DNA from: Myxococcales bacterium
GTDB lineage: Bacteria > Myxococcota_A > Polyangia > Polyangiales > JAFGIB01
NCBI GenBank assembly: GCA_028817855.1
Contig: JAPPOT010000444.1
Location: forward strand, 1 to 40,373
DNA: 40,373 bases
Reading direction: 5' to 3'
Within the stretch, counting starts at the first letter, position 1. Each line of letters begins with the position of its first letter. The notes under the pieces are model-generated. The model worked only from the letters and a program-made list of their open reading frames with translations, was not told where the DNA came from and did no database searches. The position numbers and the translations under genes were made by a program. Of the stretch, positions 10,563-18,175 are shown one piece after another.

Positions 10563-11876
10563 ATGGTCAATCGTCTGCTTCATCTAGTCATCGTGCTGTT
10601 CGCATTGGACTTTGCGGGTCGAGCGATGGCCCACGGGGAGAACCCGAGTGTGCTGTCCATCGCGGCGACCCGCGACGGCGCGGCCGAGGTGCTGCGACTC
10701 AACGAGGGTCTCGCCGTGTTGCACGACGATGGCTACCGCTACCTGTGCCCTGCGCTGTGGGGCGACGACGACATGGGGCAAGCGGTCTCCATGCCCGGAG
10801 GCCCAGTGGTGATCGCATCGGTCGATGGCCTCCACGTGCTCGGTAGACCCACGGGGGAGGTGGTGCCACACCCCGAGCGCGCGGTTGCCGCCGCTGGACT
10901 TGCGCTTCGCGCCACTTCGGACGGTGTCCTGCAGCTCGTGCGGGATGGGACCGGTCGCGCGTCGGTTCTGCGCGTGGGCGCGAGCTCCAGCGAGGAGGTC
11001 TTCGCCGAGGATGTGCCGTGGGAAGCGATGGGCGCCAGTGACGAGCTGATCGTGCTTGCCCGCCTGGTCGGCGCCGAGATCGAGCAGCTGCGGCTGGCGC
11101 CCGACGGGCGCGAGCTCGAGCGTACGCGCGCGGTGGTGGTGCCGGAGGCGGTGGCGGTCCGGCCGCGCGCTGTCGGGAGCGAGGCCTACCTGCTGTTGAT
11201 CACGGATGGCGGCCTGGCCTCGCAGCTGGGGCGCATGGATGCGGACGGCTTCCAGGTATTGCAGCAGGGGGGCGGCGTCATCTCCGGTCCGGTCGTGGTC
11301 GGGGACGCACGCTGGACCGCGGTGGAAGGCGCGCTCACCCGGCTGGGCGAGGAGCCCGATCGTGCTGGCGAGGGGCCGATCGTCACCTGCGTCGGCGAGC
11401 ATGCGGGTGCCGCCTACGCCTGCGCGGACACCGGCCTGCGTACGCTCGAGACGGGCGGCCACGGCGAGGTGCTCTTCGATCTATCCGAGCTGCTCCCGCC
11501 GGCAGCCAGCCAGGTTCCGGAGTCGGTGAGCGAGCTGTGCGAGCTGCAGTGGGCCCGCTACCGGCTCGATCTGATCATGGCAGGCATCGAGCCGCGGGAA
11601 GCGCCGGTGGCTGCTCCGCTCCCGGATGCCGGGTCGGCCGATGCGGACGACACCGACGCCGGCGTGACCTCTGCGTCGGTGGGAGCTCGCGACGCGGGTG
11701 AGGCGCCGGTCCAAGGCGATGCCGGCAGCGCGGCCGGAGCCGACAGCGGTTGCAGCGTCGGTGGCGATCCGGTGGGCGTCGCCGGGCTCAGCGTCGTCGC
11801 TCTGTGGGTCCTGCGTCGCAGGCGCTGGTCCACGCCTGCAGCAGCCCGTCGCGGACGGGCACGCGCGGCGGATTGA
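10563..11876 (+). CDS. Exported protein with MYXO-CTERM-like tail and overlong C-terminus
   Basis: About 437 residues from ATG 10563, preceded by GGTGGGG; ATG 10551 is an alternative start. Signal peptide LVIVLFALDFAGRAMA, then a beta-rich body with no recognised enzyme motif. The mature start (NPSVLSIA...GLAVLHDDGYRYLCPAL) parallels the BNR protein at 613-1998 (PVPLSIA...[17 protein letters not shown]), so the two are probably distant paralogues. A Pro/Ala/Asp linker (DAGSADADDTDAG) leads to GCSVGGDPVG, a hydrophobic helix and RRRR, a MYXO-CTERM-type sorting tail. Unlike usual members it continues 16 residues beyond the Arg cluster. That tail has only 9 of 16 codons ending in G/C and overlaps an antisense coding-like segment, so the 3' end may be a recent read-through. 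Confidence 0.75.
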   Translation: MVNRLLHLVIVLFALDFAGRAMAHGENPSVLSIAATRDGAAEVLRLNEGLAVLHDDGYRYLCPALWGDDDMGQAVSMPGGPVVIASVDGLHVLGRPTGEVVPHPERAVAAAGLALRATSDGVLQLVRDGTGRASVLRVGASSSEEVFAEDVPWEAMGASDELIVLARLVGAEIEQLRLAPDGRELERTRAVVVPEAVAVRPRAVGSEAYLLLITDGGLASQLGRMDADGFQVLQQGGGVISGPVVVGDARWTAVEGALTRLGEEPDRAGEGPIVTCVGEHAGAAYACADTGLRTLETGGHGEVLFDLSELLPPAASQVPESVSELCELQWARYRLDLIMAGIEPREAPVAAPLPDAGSADADDTDAGVTSASVGARDAGEAPVQGDAGSAAGADSGCSVGGDPVGVAGLSVVALWVLRRRRWSTPAAARRGRARAAD

Positions 11877-11940
11877 AGCTCCCATCCAGGTCCCACGGGA
11901 TCACCCGCTGGCAGTCTTGGTCCGGCGCGGTCCAATAGGT
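11815..11940 (-). pseudogene. Coding-like fossil antisense to the tail of the preceding gene
   Basis: On the minus strand an open segment of 42 codons (within a larger open stretch from about 11970 to a TGA at 11788-11790) has 38 of 42 codons ending in G/C. It reads like ordinary protein, for example TYWTAPDQDCQRVIPWDLDG and VPVRDGLLQAWTSAC. It has no ATG/GTG start and no ribosome site. It is most simply a fragment of a lost gene. The family was not identified; a resemblance of the IPWDLDGSF stretch to CotH-kinase-like proteins is only a guess. Confidence 0.4.
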
Positions 11941-11955
11941 TGCTGCAGGTGCGCG

Positions 11956-11964
11956 TGTTAGGGT
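11956..11964 (+). promoter_or_regulatory. Candidate extended -10 for rph
   Basis: TGTTAGGGT fits TGnTAnnnT and lies 24 bp before the rph ATG. The rph ribosome site (CAGGAG) falls between it and the start. No good -35 was found, as is usual with extended -10 promoters. Confidence 0.3.
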
Positions 11965-11988
11965 CGCCGCCCTGACTCAGGAGCCTGC

Positions 11989-12744
11989 ATGACCCAGACG
12001 CGAAAGGATGGCCGGGGCGCCGGAGACCTCCGGCCCGTGACGATCGAGACCGGCCTGCAACGCAATCCGGAGGGATCGGTGCTGATCGCCGCCGGCGGTA
12101 CCAAGGTGCTGATCGCCGCCTCGGTAGAGGAGGGCGTGAAGGAGTTCCTCAAGGGCACCGGCGAGGGTTGGGTCACGGCGGAGTACCAGATGCACCCGCG
12201 CGCGAATCCCGAGCGGCAGCGGCGCGAGGGGCGCAAGGGCCAGATCGGGGGCCGGACCCAGGAGATCGAGCGGCTCGTGGGGCGCGCCCTGCGTGCGGCG
12301 GTGCGGCGCGATCGGCTCGGTGAGCGAACCATCCACGTCGATTGCGACGTACTCGATGCGGACGGCGGTACGCGCACGGCCTCGATCACGGGCGGCTACG
12401 TGGCGCTGGTATTGGCGCTGGACTCGCTGCGCAAGCGCGGGCTGGTCAAGCCGGGTGTCCTGCGCGAGCCTGTCGCCGCCGTCAGCGTCGGGCTGCAACA
12501 GGGCGTGGCCCTGCTCGACCTCTGCTACGAGGAAGACCGGGATGCCCAGGTGGATCTGAACCTGGTCGCGACGCAGTCGGGCGAGATCATCGAGGTCCAG
12601 GGCACCGCCGAGGGAGAGCCGATGAAGCGCAGCGAGCACGACGCTCTGGTCGACCGCGCGCTCGCTGGCATCGCCCAGCTCGCACCGATCCAGAACGCCG
12701 CGCTGGAAGAGGCCCGCATCGACGTGGCGCGTCTGTTGGGCTGA
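11989..12744 (+). CDS. rph: Ribonuclease PH
   Basis: A 251-residue phosphorolytic 3'-5' exoribonuclease that trims tRNA 3' ends, acting as a hexamer of dimers in the cytoplasm. The sequence follows the family from end to end: the N-terminal LRPVTIETG, EGSVLIAAGGTKVLIAASVE, the catalytic-core KGTGEGWVTAEYQM, GRTQEIERLVGRALRAAV, the phosphate/metal region HVDCDVLDADGGTRTASITG, and QVDLNLVATQSGEIIEVQGT. Length is typical. A good ribosome site (CAGGAG, 6 nt spacing) supports ATG 11989. rph is often next to rdgB in related genomes; here the rdgB homologue lies 4.8 kb downstream on the same strand with other genes between. Confidence 0.97.
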   Translation: MTQTRKDGRGAGDLRPVTIETGLQRNPEGSVLIAAGGTKVLIAASVEEGVKEFLKGTGEGWVTAEYQMHPRANPERQRREGRKGQIGGRTQEIERLVGRALRAAVRRDRLGERTIHVDCDVLDADGGTRTASITGGYVALVLALDSLRKRGLVKPGVLREPVAAVSVGLQQGVALLDLCYEEDRDAQVDLNLVATQSGEIIEVQGTAEGEPMKRSEHDALVDRALAGIAQLAPIQNAALEEARIDVARLLG

Positions 12745-12771
12745 GCGCTGCGCGAACTACGGACTCAGGAC

Positions 12772-12785
12772 ACTAGGTCCCTAGT
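12772..12785. terminator. Small palindrome between rph and the RCC1 gene
   Basis: ACTAGG (12772-12777) and CCTAGT (12780-12785) are exact reverse complements separated by TC. The TAG stop of the minus-strand RCC1 gene lies inside. Together with the 36-bp gap between two convergent stops it may serve as a weak bidirectional terminator; there is no T-tract. Confidence 0.3.
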
Positions 12786-13911
12786 CGCCCGGGTAGTCGT
12801 TCGGCGGGTCGGTTTCGCCGATCGTGTCGTTGCCCCAGCAGTGGATCGTGCCGTTGCGTCGGATCGTGCAGTTGTGCTCGATGCCGGAGGCGATCTGGGC
12901 GAACTCGCCGCTGGGCTCGTCGCCCACCCCGGCGGTCTCCCAGCCCTGGCATTGGATCTCGAAGTCGTCGTCGATGTAGCAGGTGTGGAAGTCGCCAGCG
13001 CTCGCGCGCCGTACGGGTCCCATCAGCGTGGTCGCCTGACCGCAGTCGTAGGCCAAGGATCCGCTGGTCGGCGCACAGTTGCCGTCGCCCGTACCCTGGC
13101 CCCAGCACTGCAGTCGGCCGCTCGTCGTCACCCCGCAGGTGTGCAGCCAGCCGGCCGCCAGCTCGCGGTAAGTCACGCCGGGCGGCGCGTCGGTCTGCCC
13201 GCAGTCCACGCCGGTCGGCGGGAAGCACTCGAAGGTGCCGCTGGCGCCGCCCCAGCAGACGGCCTGGTCGTTGTCGAGGTCGATGGCGCAGTTGTGCGCC
13301 TTGCCCGCAGACAGCCCGCGGTACTGGCCCGGCGGTGGCGTCGCCTGCCCGACGTCGGGTGCGATCAGCTCCTCCTCCGGCCCGCCCGCGCCCCAGCACT
13401 CCAGCTCGTCGTCGGCGTTGATGGCGCAGCAGTGCACCTCGCCGCAGTCGACTTCCTTGTAGCCATCGCCTCCCGGGGCATCGCCCTCGCCCAGCACGTT
13501 GCCGCCCCAGCACGTGATGCGGCCGTCGCTGTCGATGGCGCAGGCGCCGCGGTCGGCGCAGCCGAGCTTGACGAACTCGCCCTCGGGGGGCTCGCGCTGT
13601 CCATTGTCGTTCTGGCCCCAGCACTGGATCGTGCCGTCCTTGCGGATCCCACAGCTGTGGCCCCAACCCGAGCAGATCTGGGGCTCGTCCTCGATGGTCG
13701 CCCACTCGGAGACGAAGTCCTGGTCTGGCTCGCCGGGCTCATCCATGTCGATGCCTGTGCGGTTGCCGTTGCCCGAGCTGCTGCCGCCGTCGCGCTCGTC
13801 GTCGCCGGAGTCCTCACCCGCGTTGTAGAACGGCGCCTTCTGGTCTTCCGAGCAGGCGATCGACAGGGGAACGAGCAAGGTTCCAAGCAATGCCGGTAGA
13901 AGGCGTCCCAT
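12781..13911 (-). CDS. RCC1-repeat lipoprotein
   Basis: A 376-residue predicted lipoprotein (lipobox LSIAC), with a ~55-residue Asp/Gly/Ser linker and then an RCC1-type beta-propeller. At least six blades repeat the pattern of a small Cys-containing turn followed by xxIxCWG: ICSGWGHSCGIRKDGTIQCW, GACAIDSDGRITCWGG, HCCAINADDELECWGA, NCAIDLDNDQAVCWGG, HTCGVTTSGRLQCWGQ and HNCTIRRNGTIHCWGN. Each blade has a Cys pair that could form a disulphide, fitting a secreted, oxidised protein. Bacterial RCC1 proteins of this sort are of unknown function and probably mediate binding at the surface. It has its own upstream region of ~250 bp and converges on rph. Confidence 0.88.
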   Translation of the reverse strand: MGRLLPALLGTLLVPLSIACSEDQKAPFYNAGEDSGDDERDGGSSSGNGNRTGIDMDEPGEPDQDFVSEWATIEDEPQICSGWGHSCGIRKDGTIQCWGQNDNGQREPPEGEFVKLGCADRGACAIDSDGRITCWGGNVLGEGDAPGGDGYKEVDCGEVHCCAINADDELECWGAGGPEEELIAPDVGQATPPPGQYRGLSAGKAHNCAIDLDNDQAVCWGGASGTFECFPPTGVDCGQTDAPPGVTYRELAAGWLHTCGVTTSGRLQCWGQGTGDGNCAPTSGSLAYDCGQATTLMGPVRRASAGDFHTCYIDDDFEIQCQGWETAGVGDEPSGEFAQIASGIEHNCTIRRNGTIHCWGNDTIGETDPPNDYPGD

Positions 13912-14158
13912 CCCGAGAGAAAGCTATGAGCATCCGGTGTGCTCTCGCAACATTCGCGACGCACTCCTACCGGGTACGACCTGTCCTGAAGTATCCTACC
14001 CCACGCACTTCGAGGGGGCTGGTTGAGGTCGGCCGTCCGGCGCAAGGTCCGCGCCGGGTGCACCCGCGACGAGTTCGCTGACCACCCGTACGCTGGGTAG
14101 CTCAGGCCGCGCGGTACGGTGGACACCGGGGCTTCCGGGCGACTATCGTGCGCATCCC
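13912..14158. other. Divergent intergenic region
   Basis: This holds the upstream sequences of the RCC1 gene (minus) and the unknown gene at 14159 (plus). A TAGGAT element on the minus strand (13993-13998) could be a -10 for the RCC1 gene, without a convincing -35. On the plus strand a 25-codon open stretch from TTG 14023 to TAG 14100 has 22 of 24 codons checked ending in G/C and reads RDEFADHPYAG near its end. It has no ribosome site and may be a gene remnant. Confidence 0.3.
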
Positions 14159-14677
14159 GTGAGCGCGCCCCCACCGCGGTTGGAGTTGATCGAGCAGACC
14201 GAGTCGTCGGTGCTGGCCGCCTGCGGCAACCTCGTGGTCAGGCTCCACGACCAGCAAGTGCGTGCGTCCGGCATGGAGCGGATCGGGCAGGTGCTCGATG
14301 ACGCGGCGCGCGCACATCCCGATGGGATCTGCGTGCTCTGGGTGAGCTTGACCCGACAGCCCAACCCGGACGAGCGCGCCCTGCGCGAGCGCACGGAGCT
14401 GATCCAGCGGCCCGGTGACGCCCTGCTCCGCTTCGCCTTCGTGACCGAGCGCGGTGGCCTGCCCAGCACGATCAAGCGCGGCGCCGCCGAGGGCGTGCGC
14501 GATCGGCTCGGTGCGCTGCGCGAGCGGATGGGAATCTTTCAGGATCTGCGCGAGGGCATCGCCTTCATCGAGGACGCGCTGCGTCCCGCTTTCGAGCCGA
14601 GCGTGCTGCGGACGCAGGTGGAGGGCCTCTGGCGGATCGATCGGCCCGGGCGTCCGCGCCTGCCCGTTCGGCCCTGA
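14159..14677 (+). CDS. Small protein of unknown function (STAS-like fold possible)
   Basis: A 172-residue soluble protein starting at GTG 14159; no signal peptide, membrane helix or Cys cluster. The alternation of beta strands and helices (SSVLAACGNLVVRLHDQQVR, then a helix, ICVLWVSLTRQ, LLRFAFVTE, and a long final helix region) would fit a SpoIIAA/STAS-like fold; this is weak inference from pattern only. It lies alone between a divergent RCC1 gene and a convergent broken gene. The stop TGA sits in CTGAGCGCC, the same string that forms the hairpin arms at 8923-9007. Confidence 0.65.
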   Translation: MSAPPPRLELIEQTESSVLAACGNLVVRLHDQQVRASGMERIGQVLDDAARAHPDGICVLWVSLTRQPNPDERALRERTELIQRPGDALLRFAFVTERGGLPSTIKRGAAEGVRDRLGALRERMGIFQDLREGIAFIEDALRPAFEPSVLRTQVEGLWRIDRPGRPRLPVRP

Positions 14678-14739
14678 GCGCCCCGCGACGTCAGATCGTG
14701 GGCGTCTCGCGCCGAGTGCACCGATCAGGTCAGGCTGGC

Positions 14740-14759
14740 GTGAGGGGGTAGCCCCTCAC
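14740..14759. terminator. Hairpin at the end of the broken hydrolase gene
   Basis: GTGAGGGG (14740-14747) and CCCCTCAC (14752-14759) form a perfect 8-bp stem with loop GTAG. The stop codon of the minus-strand dienelactone hydrolase pseudogene (14756-14758) lies in one arm. It sits between convergent genes and is the best terminator-like structure in this gap, though it lacks a T-tract. Confidence 0.5.
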
Positions 14760-15195
14760 GCGCTCAGGGGCTGCAGGCGCTCCTGGAAGAAAGCGATGAC
14801 GCGATCGCGAGCCTGGGCGGTGGGGTGGCCATCCTCGTCGACCAGGTCCTTGGTCACGACGCTGTGGGCGGTGCGCCGGATGCCGCCAGCGTTGCCGGGC
14901 GAGGAGTCGATTTCGATCGCCTCGAAGCGCTCGCCCAGCTCTCGCCGCAGGGTCTCGAAACGCTCGCGCTGGCAGATCGGGTCGGCGGTGAAGCGCTTGC
15001 CGGGCGTGCCGAAGAGGTGCGGATCACGACCGTGAAGCCCGCATCCGCCACCGAGCGCGCGAAGCTCGCCACCTCGGGCGTGATGCCGGGGATCTCGTGC
15101 ATCACGACCACGCCGGGACCGTGCCCGCGGCGGAAGACGGTGCGCGCCACCCCCTCGTGCTCGAAGCGCGTTTGCTCGAAGCCGTCGACCCCCAT
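14756..15195 (-). pseudogene. Dienelactone hydrolase-family gene, frameshifted and internally deleted
   Basis: The start is intact: ATG 15195, a GGAGG ribosome site 7 nt upstream, and the family N-terminus with GPGVVVMHEIPGITPEV. At about 15022-15024 one base is missing: GTCGTGAT is followed directly by CCGCACCTCTTC, so the expected VVMPHLFGTPGK is split between two frames. After that the second frame runs on through RFETLRRELG, FEAIEIDSSPGN, IRRTAHSVVTKDLVDEDGHP and VIAFFQERLQPLSA to TGA. However, LFGTPGK is joined directly to RFTADPIC. The central ~90 residues of the alpha/beta-hydrolase core, including the nucleophile Cys motif expected in this family, are absent. Even with the frame restored it would be ~146 residues against ~240 usual. 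It follows the acyl-CoA dehydrogenase gene by 12 bp, apparently as the second gene of an operon. Confidence 0.85.
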
Positions 15196-15207
15196 GCGCG
15201 ACCTCCG

Positions 15208-16416
15208 CTACTTGTAGGCGGCAAGCTCGATGCGGGCCACCACGCCCTGGTGGACTTCGTCCGGCCCGTCCGCGATGCGCAGCACTCTCGCGGTCGCCAT
15301 CAGGCGCGCGAGCGTCTCATCGGCCACGCCCTGGCCGCCGTGGATCTGGATCGCCGCGTCGGTCACCTGCTGGAGCATGTTCGGCGCCACGATCTTGATC
15401 GCAGACACGGCGCTGATGGCGCCGGCCAGGCCGTGCACGTCGAGCAGGAAGGCGGCGTTGAGGGTGAGCAGGCGGGCCATGTCGATGGCGATGCGGCTGT
15501 CGGCGATCACGCCGCGATTGCCGCCCAAGTTGGCGAGCGGCTTGCCGAAGGCGATGCGCGACATGGCGCGCCTGCACATGCGCTCGAAGGCCACCTCGGC
15601 CATGCCGATCGCGCGCATGCAGTGGTGGATGCGCCCCGGCCCCAGTCGTCCCTGGGCGATCTCGAAGCCGCGCCCCGGTCCGCCGATGATGTTCTCGGCC
15701 GGCACGCGCACGTCCTCGAAGCGGATCTCGGCATGACCGTGGGGCTCGTCCAGGTTGCCGAAGACCGGCACCATGCGCTCGACCGTCAGGCCCTCTGCAT
15801 CGATCGGCACGATCACCATCGAGTGCCGCTCGTGGCGCCCGGCGTCCGGGTCGGTCACACCCATGAAGATGAGGAACTTGCAGCGCGGGTCGCCGACGCC
15901 GGAGGTCCACCACTTGCGCCCGTTGATGACGACCTCGTCGCCGACCACCTTGCAGGTGGCCTCCATGTTGGTCGCGTCGGAGGAGGCGACGTCCGGCTCG
16001 GTCATCGCAAAGCCGCTGCGGATCTCGCCATCCAGCAGGGGCATGAGCCACTGCTGCTTCTGCGCGTCGGAGCCGAACTGGTGGAGCACCTCCGCGTTGC
16101 CGGTGTCCGGCGCGTTGCAGTTGAAGACCTCGGGTGCAATCGGCGAGGCACCCATCAGCTCCGCCAGCGGCGCGTAGTCGCGATTGTCCAGGCCCGCGCC
16201 CAGCTCGGCGTCCGGTAGGAAGAGGTTCCACAGGCCGTCGGCCTTCGCCGCGGCCTTGAGCTCTTCGACCACTTCGGGGATGCGCCACTGTCGGAAGTCG
16301 CTGCTGCCCACCAGCTGCGCCTCGTACGTGGCCTCGGCGGGGCGCACCTTCTCGTCGATGAAGCGCCGGACGCGCTCGATGTAGCCCCTGGCCCGCTCGG
16401 AATGCTCGAAATCCAT
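15208..16416 (-). CDS. Acyl-CoA dehydrogenase (ACAD10/11-like)
   Basis: A 402-residue FAD-dependent acyl-CoA dehydrogenase, usual length. The start at ATG 16416 is chosen because homologous sequence begins at MDFEHSERARGYIERVRRFI; longer reading upstream is not protein-like. Family marks are WNLFLPD in the N-terminal helical domain, FAMTEPDVASSDATNM and INGRKWWTSGVGDPRCKFLI in the FAD-binding beta domain, MVPVFGNLDEPHGHAEIRF, GRIHHCMRAIGMAE, and QIHGGQGVADETLARLMATA near the C-terminus. These resemble the ACAD10/11 group, which oxidises long or branched acyl-CoAs. The usual phosphotransferase partner gene is not present. It leads the operon that ends in the broken dienelactone hydrolase gene. 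Confidence 0.93.
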   Translation of the reverse strand: MDFEHSERARGYIERVRRFIDEKVRPAEATYEAQLVGSSDFRQWRIPEVVEELKAAAKADGLWNLFLPDAELGAGLDNRDYAPLAELMGASPIAPEVFNCNAPDTGNAEVLHQFGSDAQKQQWLMPLLDGEIRSGFAMTEPDVASSDATNMEATCKVVGDEVVINGRKWWTSGVGDPRCKFLIFMGVTDPDAGRHERHSMVIVPIDAEGLTVERMVPVFGNLDEPHGHAEIRFEDVRVPAENIIGGPGRGFEIAQGRLGPGRIHHCMRAIGMAEVAFERMCRRAMSRIAFGKPLANLGGNRGVIADSRIAIDMARLLTLNAAFLLDVHGLAGAISAVSAIKIVAPNMLQQVTDAAIQIHGGQGVADETLARLMATARVLRIADGPDEVHQGVVARIELAAYK

Positions 16417-16460
16417 GGGGGTTGGTACCACCCGCGGCGGCGCCGGAGAAGGGCCGAGGA

Positions 16461-16544
16461 TCAGGTCCGCTCGAGCACCATCTGGCCCTCGATAGCGATC
16501 CCCGTGCCCAGGGCGCGCAGCCGTTCTCCGAGCGTCTGGCTCAT
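16461..16544 (-). pseudogene. 27-residue coding-like fragment upstream of the dehydrogenase
   Basis: On the minus strand a short frame from ATG 16544 to TGA 16461 reads MSQTLGERLRALGTGIAI and onward, with 23 of 26 sense codons after the ATG ending in G/C. No ribosome site precedes it. Its composition resembles the N-terminus of a cytoplasmic protein, so it may be the stump of a lost gene; it could also be a genuine micro-protein. No family was recognised. Confidence 0.25.
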
Positions 16545-16621
16545 GCAGCTGGTGTAGCATGGGGCGCCCCCGGCCGGCGTAACCGCGTCGGCAGCACATC
16601 GTAGGGCCCTGCGAAGCACTC

Positions 16622-17485
16622 ATGTCCATCCTGCGAACCACCGCCCTTCTCCTGTTTGCGCTGTTCCTGCTCGCACCCGCTCGCGCCCACGCCGGTGCCT
16701 GGGTGCCCGAGCCCGGCAGCGGCTACGTCAAGCTCTGGAGCAAGTGGCTCTACGGCTTCGGTTACCACGACGGCGACGACAACACGATCGACTACGGCGC
16801 CTACCACGAGCTCTTCCTCGCGACCTACGGCGAGTACGGCGTGCTGCCGGGGCTCGCCTTGACGTGGCAGCTGGACCTCGCGCGGGCCGCCTGGCTCGAG
16901 GACCCGCGGGACTCCGAGAGCGAGAGTCACGTCACGGTCGGGGATCCGCGCCTGGGCGCGCGGGTCCAGCTGTTGAGCGAGGGCCGCTTCGCCCTCGCCG
17001 GCGAGCTCAGCGCGCTCGCGCCTCTGGCCAACGACGACCCGCTGCAGGAGTTCGTCTACGCGGACGGCACCGTCGCCGGGCAGCTGCGCCTGGGGGCCGG
17101 GGTCTGGGAGCTGGGCGCCGGCCTCGGCGCCGGGCTCGGCTTCGATGGCTGGTACACGCAGGCGGGCGCGGGCTATCTCCTGCGCACCGACGGCTTCGAC
17201 GACGTCGTCCAGCTCTCCGTCGAGGGCGGCGGCGACATCGTCACGGACGTGGGGGCCCGCCTGCGGGTGGTGGGTCATCTCCCGATCGAGGCGAGCGACG
17301 CCCCCTACGTGGACAACCCCGCGGGCATCGGCAACGGTGTCTCCTACCTGGGCTTCGCGCTCGAGGCCGACTACCAGCTCGTCGATGGCTTCTACCTGGG
17401 GCTGACGCTGGAGGGTGGCCTGGGCCTGATCCGGCGCCAGACCGGCGGTCCGGTGTTCGCGCTCTACGGCGCCCACGCCTTCTGA
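16622..17485 (+). CDS. Exported beta-barrel-like outer membrane protein, unknown function
   Basis: A 287-residue protein with signal peptide LLLFALFLLAPARAHA. The mature part consists of alternating amphipathic strands and tight turns (GYVKLWSKWLYGFGYHDGDD, VTVGDPRLGARVQLL, GLALTWQLDLARAAWL, AGQLRLGAGVWELGAGLGAG, GAGYLLRTDGF, GLTLEGGLGLI) and ends in a C-terminal Phe (GAHAF). This is the pattern of an outer-membrane beta-barrel recognised by BamA. The opening GAWVPEPGSGYVKL resembles barrel proteins of the phenol-degradation-associated type; no substrate can be assigned. It is divergent from the acyl-CoA dehydrogenase gene, with a TAGCAT -10 candidate at 16555-16560. rdgB follows 54 bp downstream. 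Confidence 0.75.
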   Translation: MSILRTTALLLFALFLLAPARAHAGAWVPEPGSGYVKLWSKWLYGFGYHDGDDNTIDYGAYHELFLATYGEYGVLPGLALTWQLDLARAAWLEDPRDSESESHVTVGDPRLGARVQLLSEGRFALAGELSALAPLANDDPLQEFVYADGTVAGQLRLGAGVWELGAGLGAGLGFDGWYTQAGAGYLLRTDGFDDVVQLSVEGGGDIVTDVGARLRVVGHLPIEASDAPYVDNPAGIGNGVSYLGFALEADYQLVDGFYLGLTLEGGLGLIRRQTGGPVFALYGAHAF

Positions 17486-17539
17486 GCCGGTGGGACAGCC
17501 CTTGACGCGCCCGTCCGCGGCTGAGACACCGGCGCCGTC

Positions 17540-18145
17540 ATGCCCAAGCTCCTGCTGGCTACCGGCAATCCCGGCAAGATCCGCGAGTTCAAGCAGCTCT
17601 TCGGCGATCTGCCCGACCTGGAGATCCTCACGGCCGACGACGTGGGCGGGCTCCCGGAGGTGATCGAGGACGGCGATACCTTCGAGCACAACGCCTGCAA
17701 GAAGGCGCGCGAGATCGCGGCGGCCAAAGGCATGCGCGTGCTGAGCGACGACAGCGGGCTGGAGGTGGACGCGCTCGGGGGGCGGCCGGGCGTGCGCTCG
17801 GCGCGCTACGCCGGCGTGCATTGCGATGACGAGGACAACAACGCGCTGCTCGTGAAGGAGCTACGGGAAGTGCCCGAAACCGAGCGCACCGCCCGCTATC
17901 GCGTCGTGCTGGCGTTGGCCGAGCCCGAGGGACCGCTGCAGCAGCAGCCGCACACGGAGGATGGCGTCTGCGAGGGCCACATCGAGCTCACGCCGCGAGG
18001 GGACAACGGCTTTGGCTACGACCCCTACTTCCGGCCCGAGGGCCACGACTGCCGCATGGCGGAGCTCTCCCCAGAGGAGAAGAACCGCATCAGCCACCGC
18101 GCCGTGGCGGCGCGCAAGATGCGCGACTACCTGGCCTCACGCTAG
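17540..18145 (+). CDS. rdgB: Non-canonical purine NTP pyrophosphatase (RdgB/HAM1)
   Basis: A 201-residue house-cleaning enzyme that hydrolyses dITP, XTP and ITP to the monophosphate and pyrophosphate, keeping deaminated purines out of nucleic acids. All family motifs are present: the N-terminal ATGNPGKIREF, the metal/base region LSDDSGLEVDALGGRPGVRS followed by ARYAG, GDNGFGYDPYF, and SHRAVAARKM near the C-terminus. Length is normal. ATG 17540 begins at the conserved first strand. The Gln/His-rich insertion around LQQQPHTEDG is slightly unusual. RNase PH, its common neighbour, is 4.8 kb upstream. Confidence 0.96.
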   Translation: MPKLLLATGNPGKIREFKQLFGDLPDLEILTADDVGGLPEVIEDGDTFEHNACKKAREIAAAKGMRVLSDDSGLEVDALGGRPGVRSARYAGVHCDDEDNNALLVKELREVPETERTARYRVVLALAEPEGPLQQQPHTEDGVCEGHIELTPRGDNGFGYDPYFRPEGHDCRMAELSPEEKNRISHRAVAARKMRDYLASR

Positions 18146-18175
18146 GGGCTTGGCGCCTTGCGGCTTCCAAGCTCC
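18145..18175. terminator. Imperfect hairpin after rdgB
   Basis: GGGGCTTGG (18145-18153) pairs with CCAAGCTCC (18167-18175) over nine positions with one G-T pair, loop 13 nt. It directly follows the rdgB stop. It overlaps the end of the transposase relic, so it may be fortuitous. Confidence 0.3.

Noticed and set aside
14854-15195. An intact 113-residue protein at this place
   Set aside because: After residue ~58 the frame leaves the dienelactone hydrolase sequence, which continues in the next frame; the Ser/Arg/Ala-rich tail is a frameshift product.
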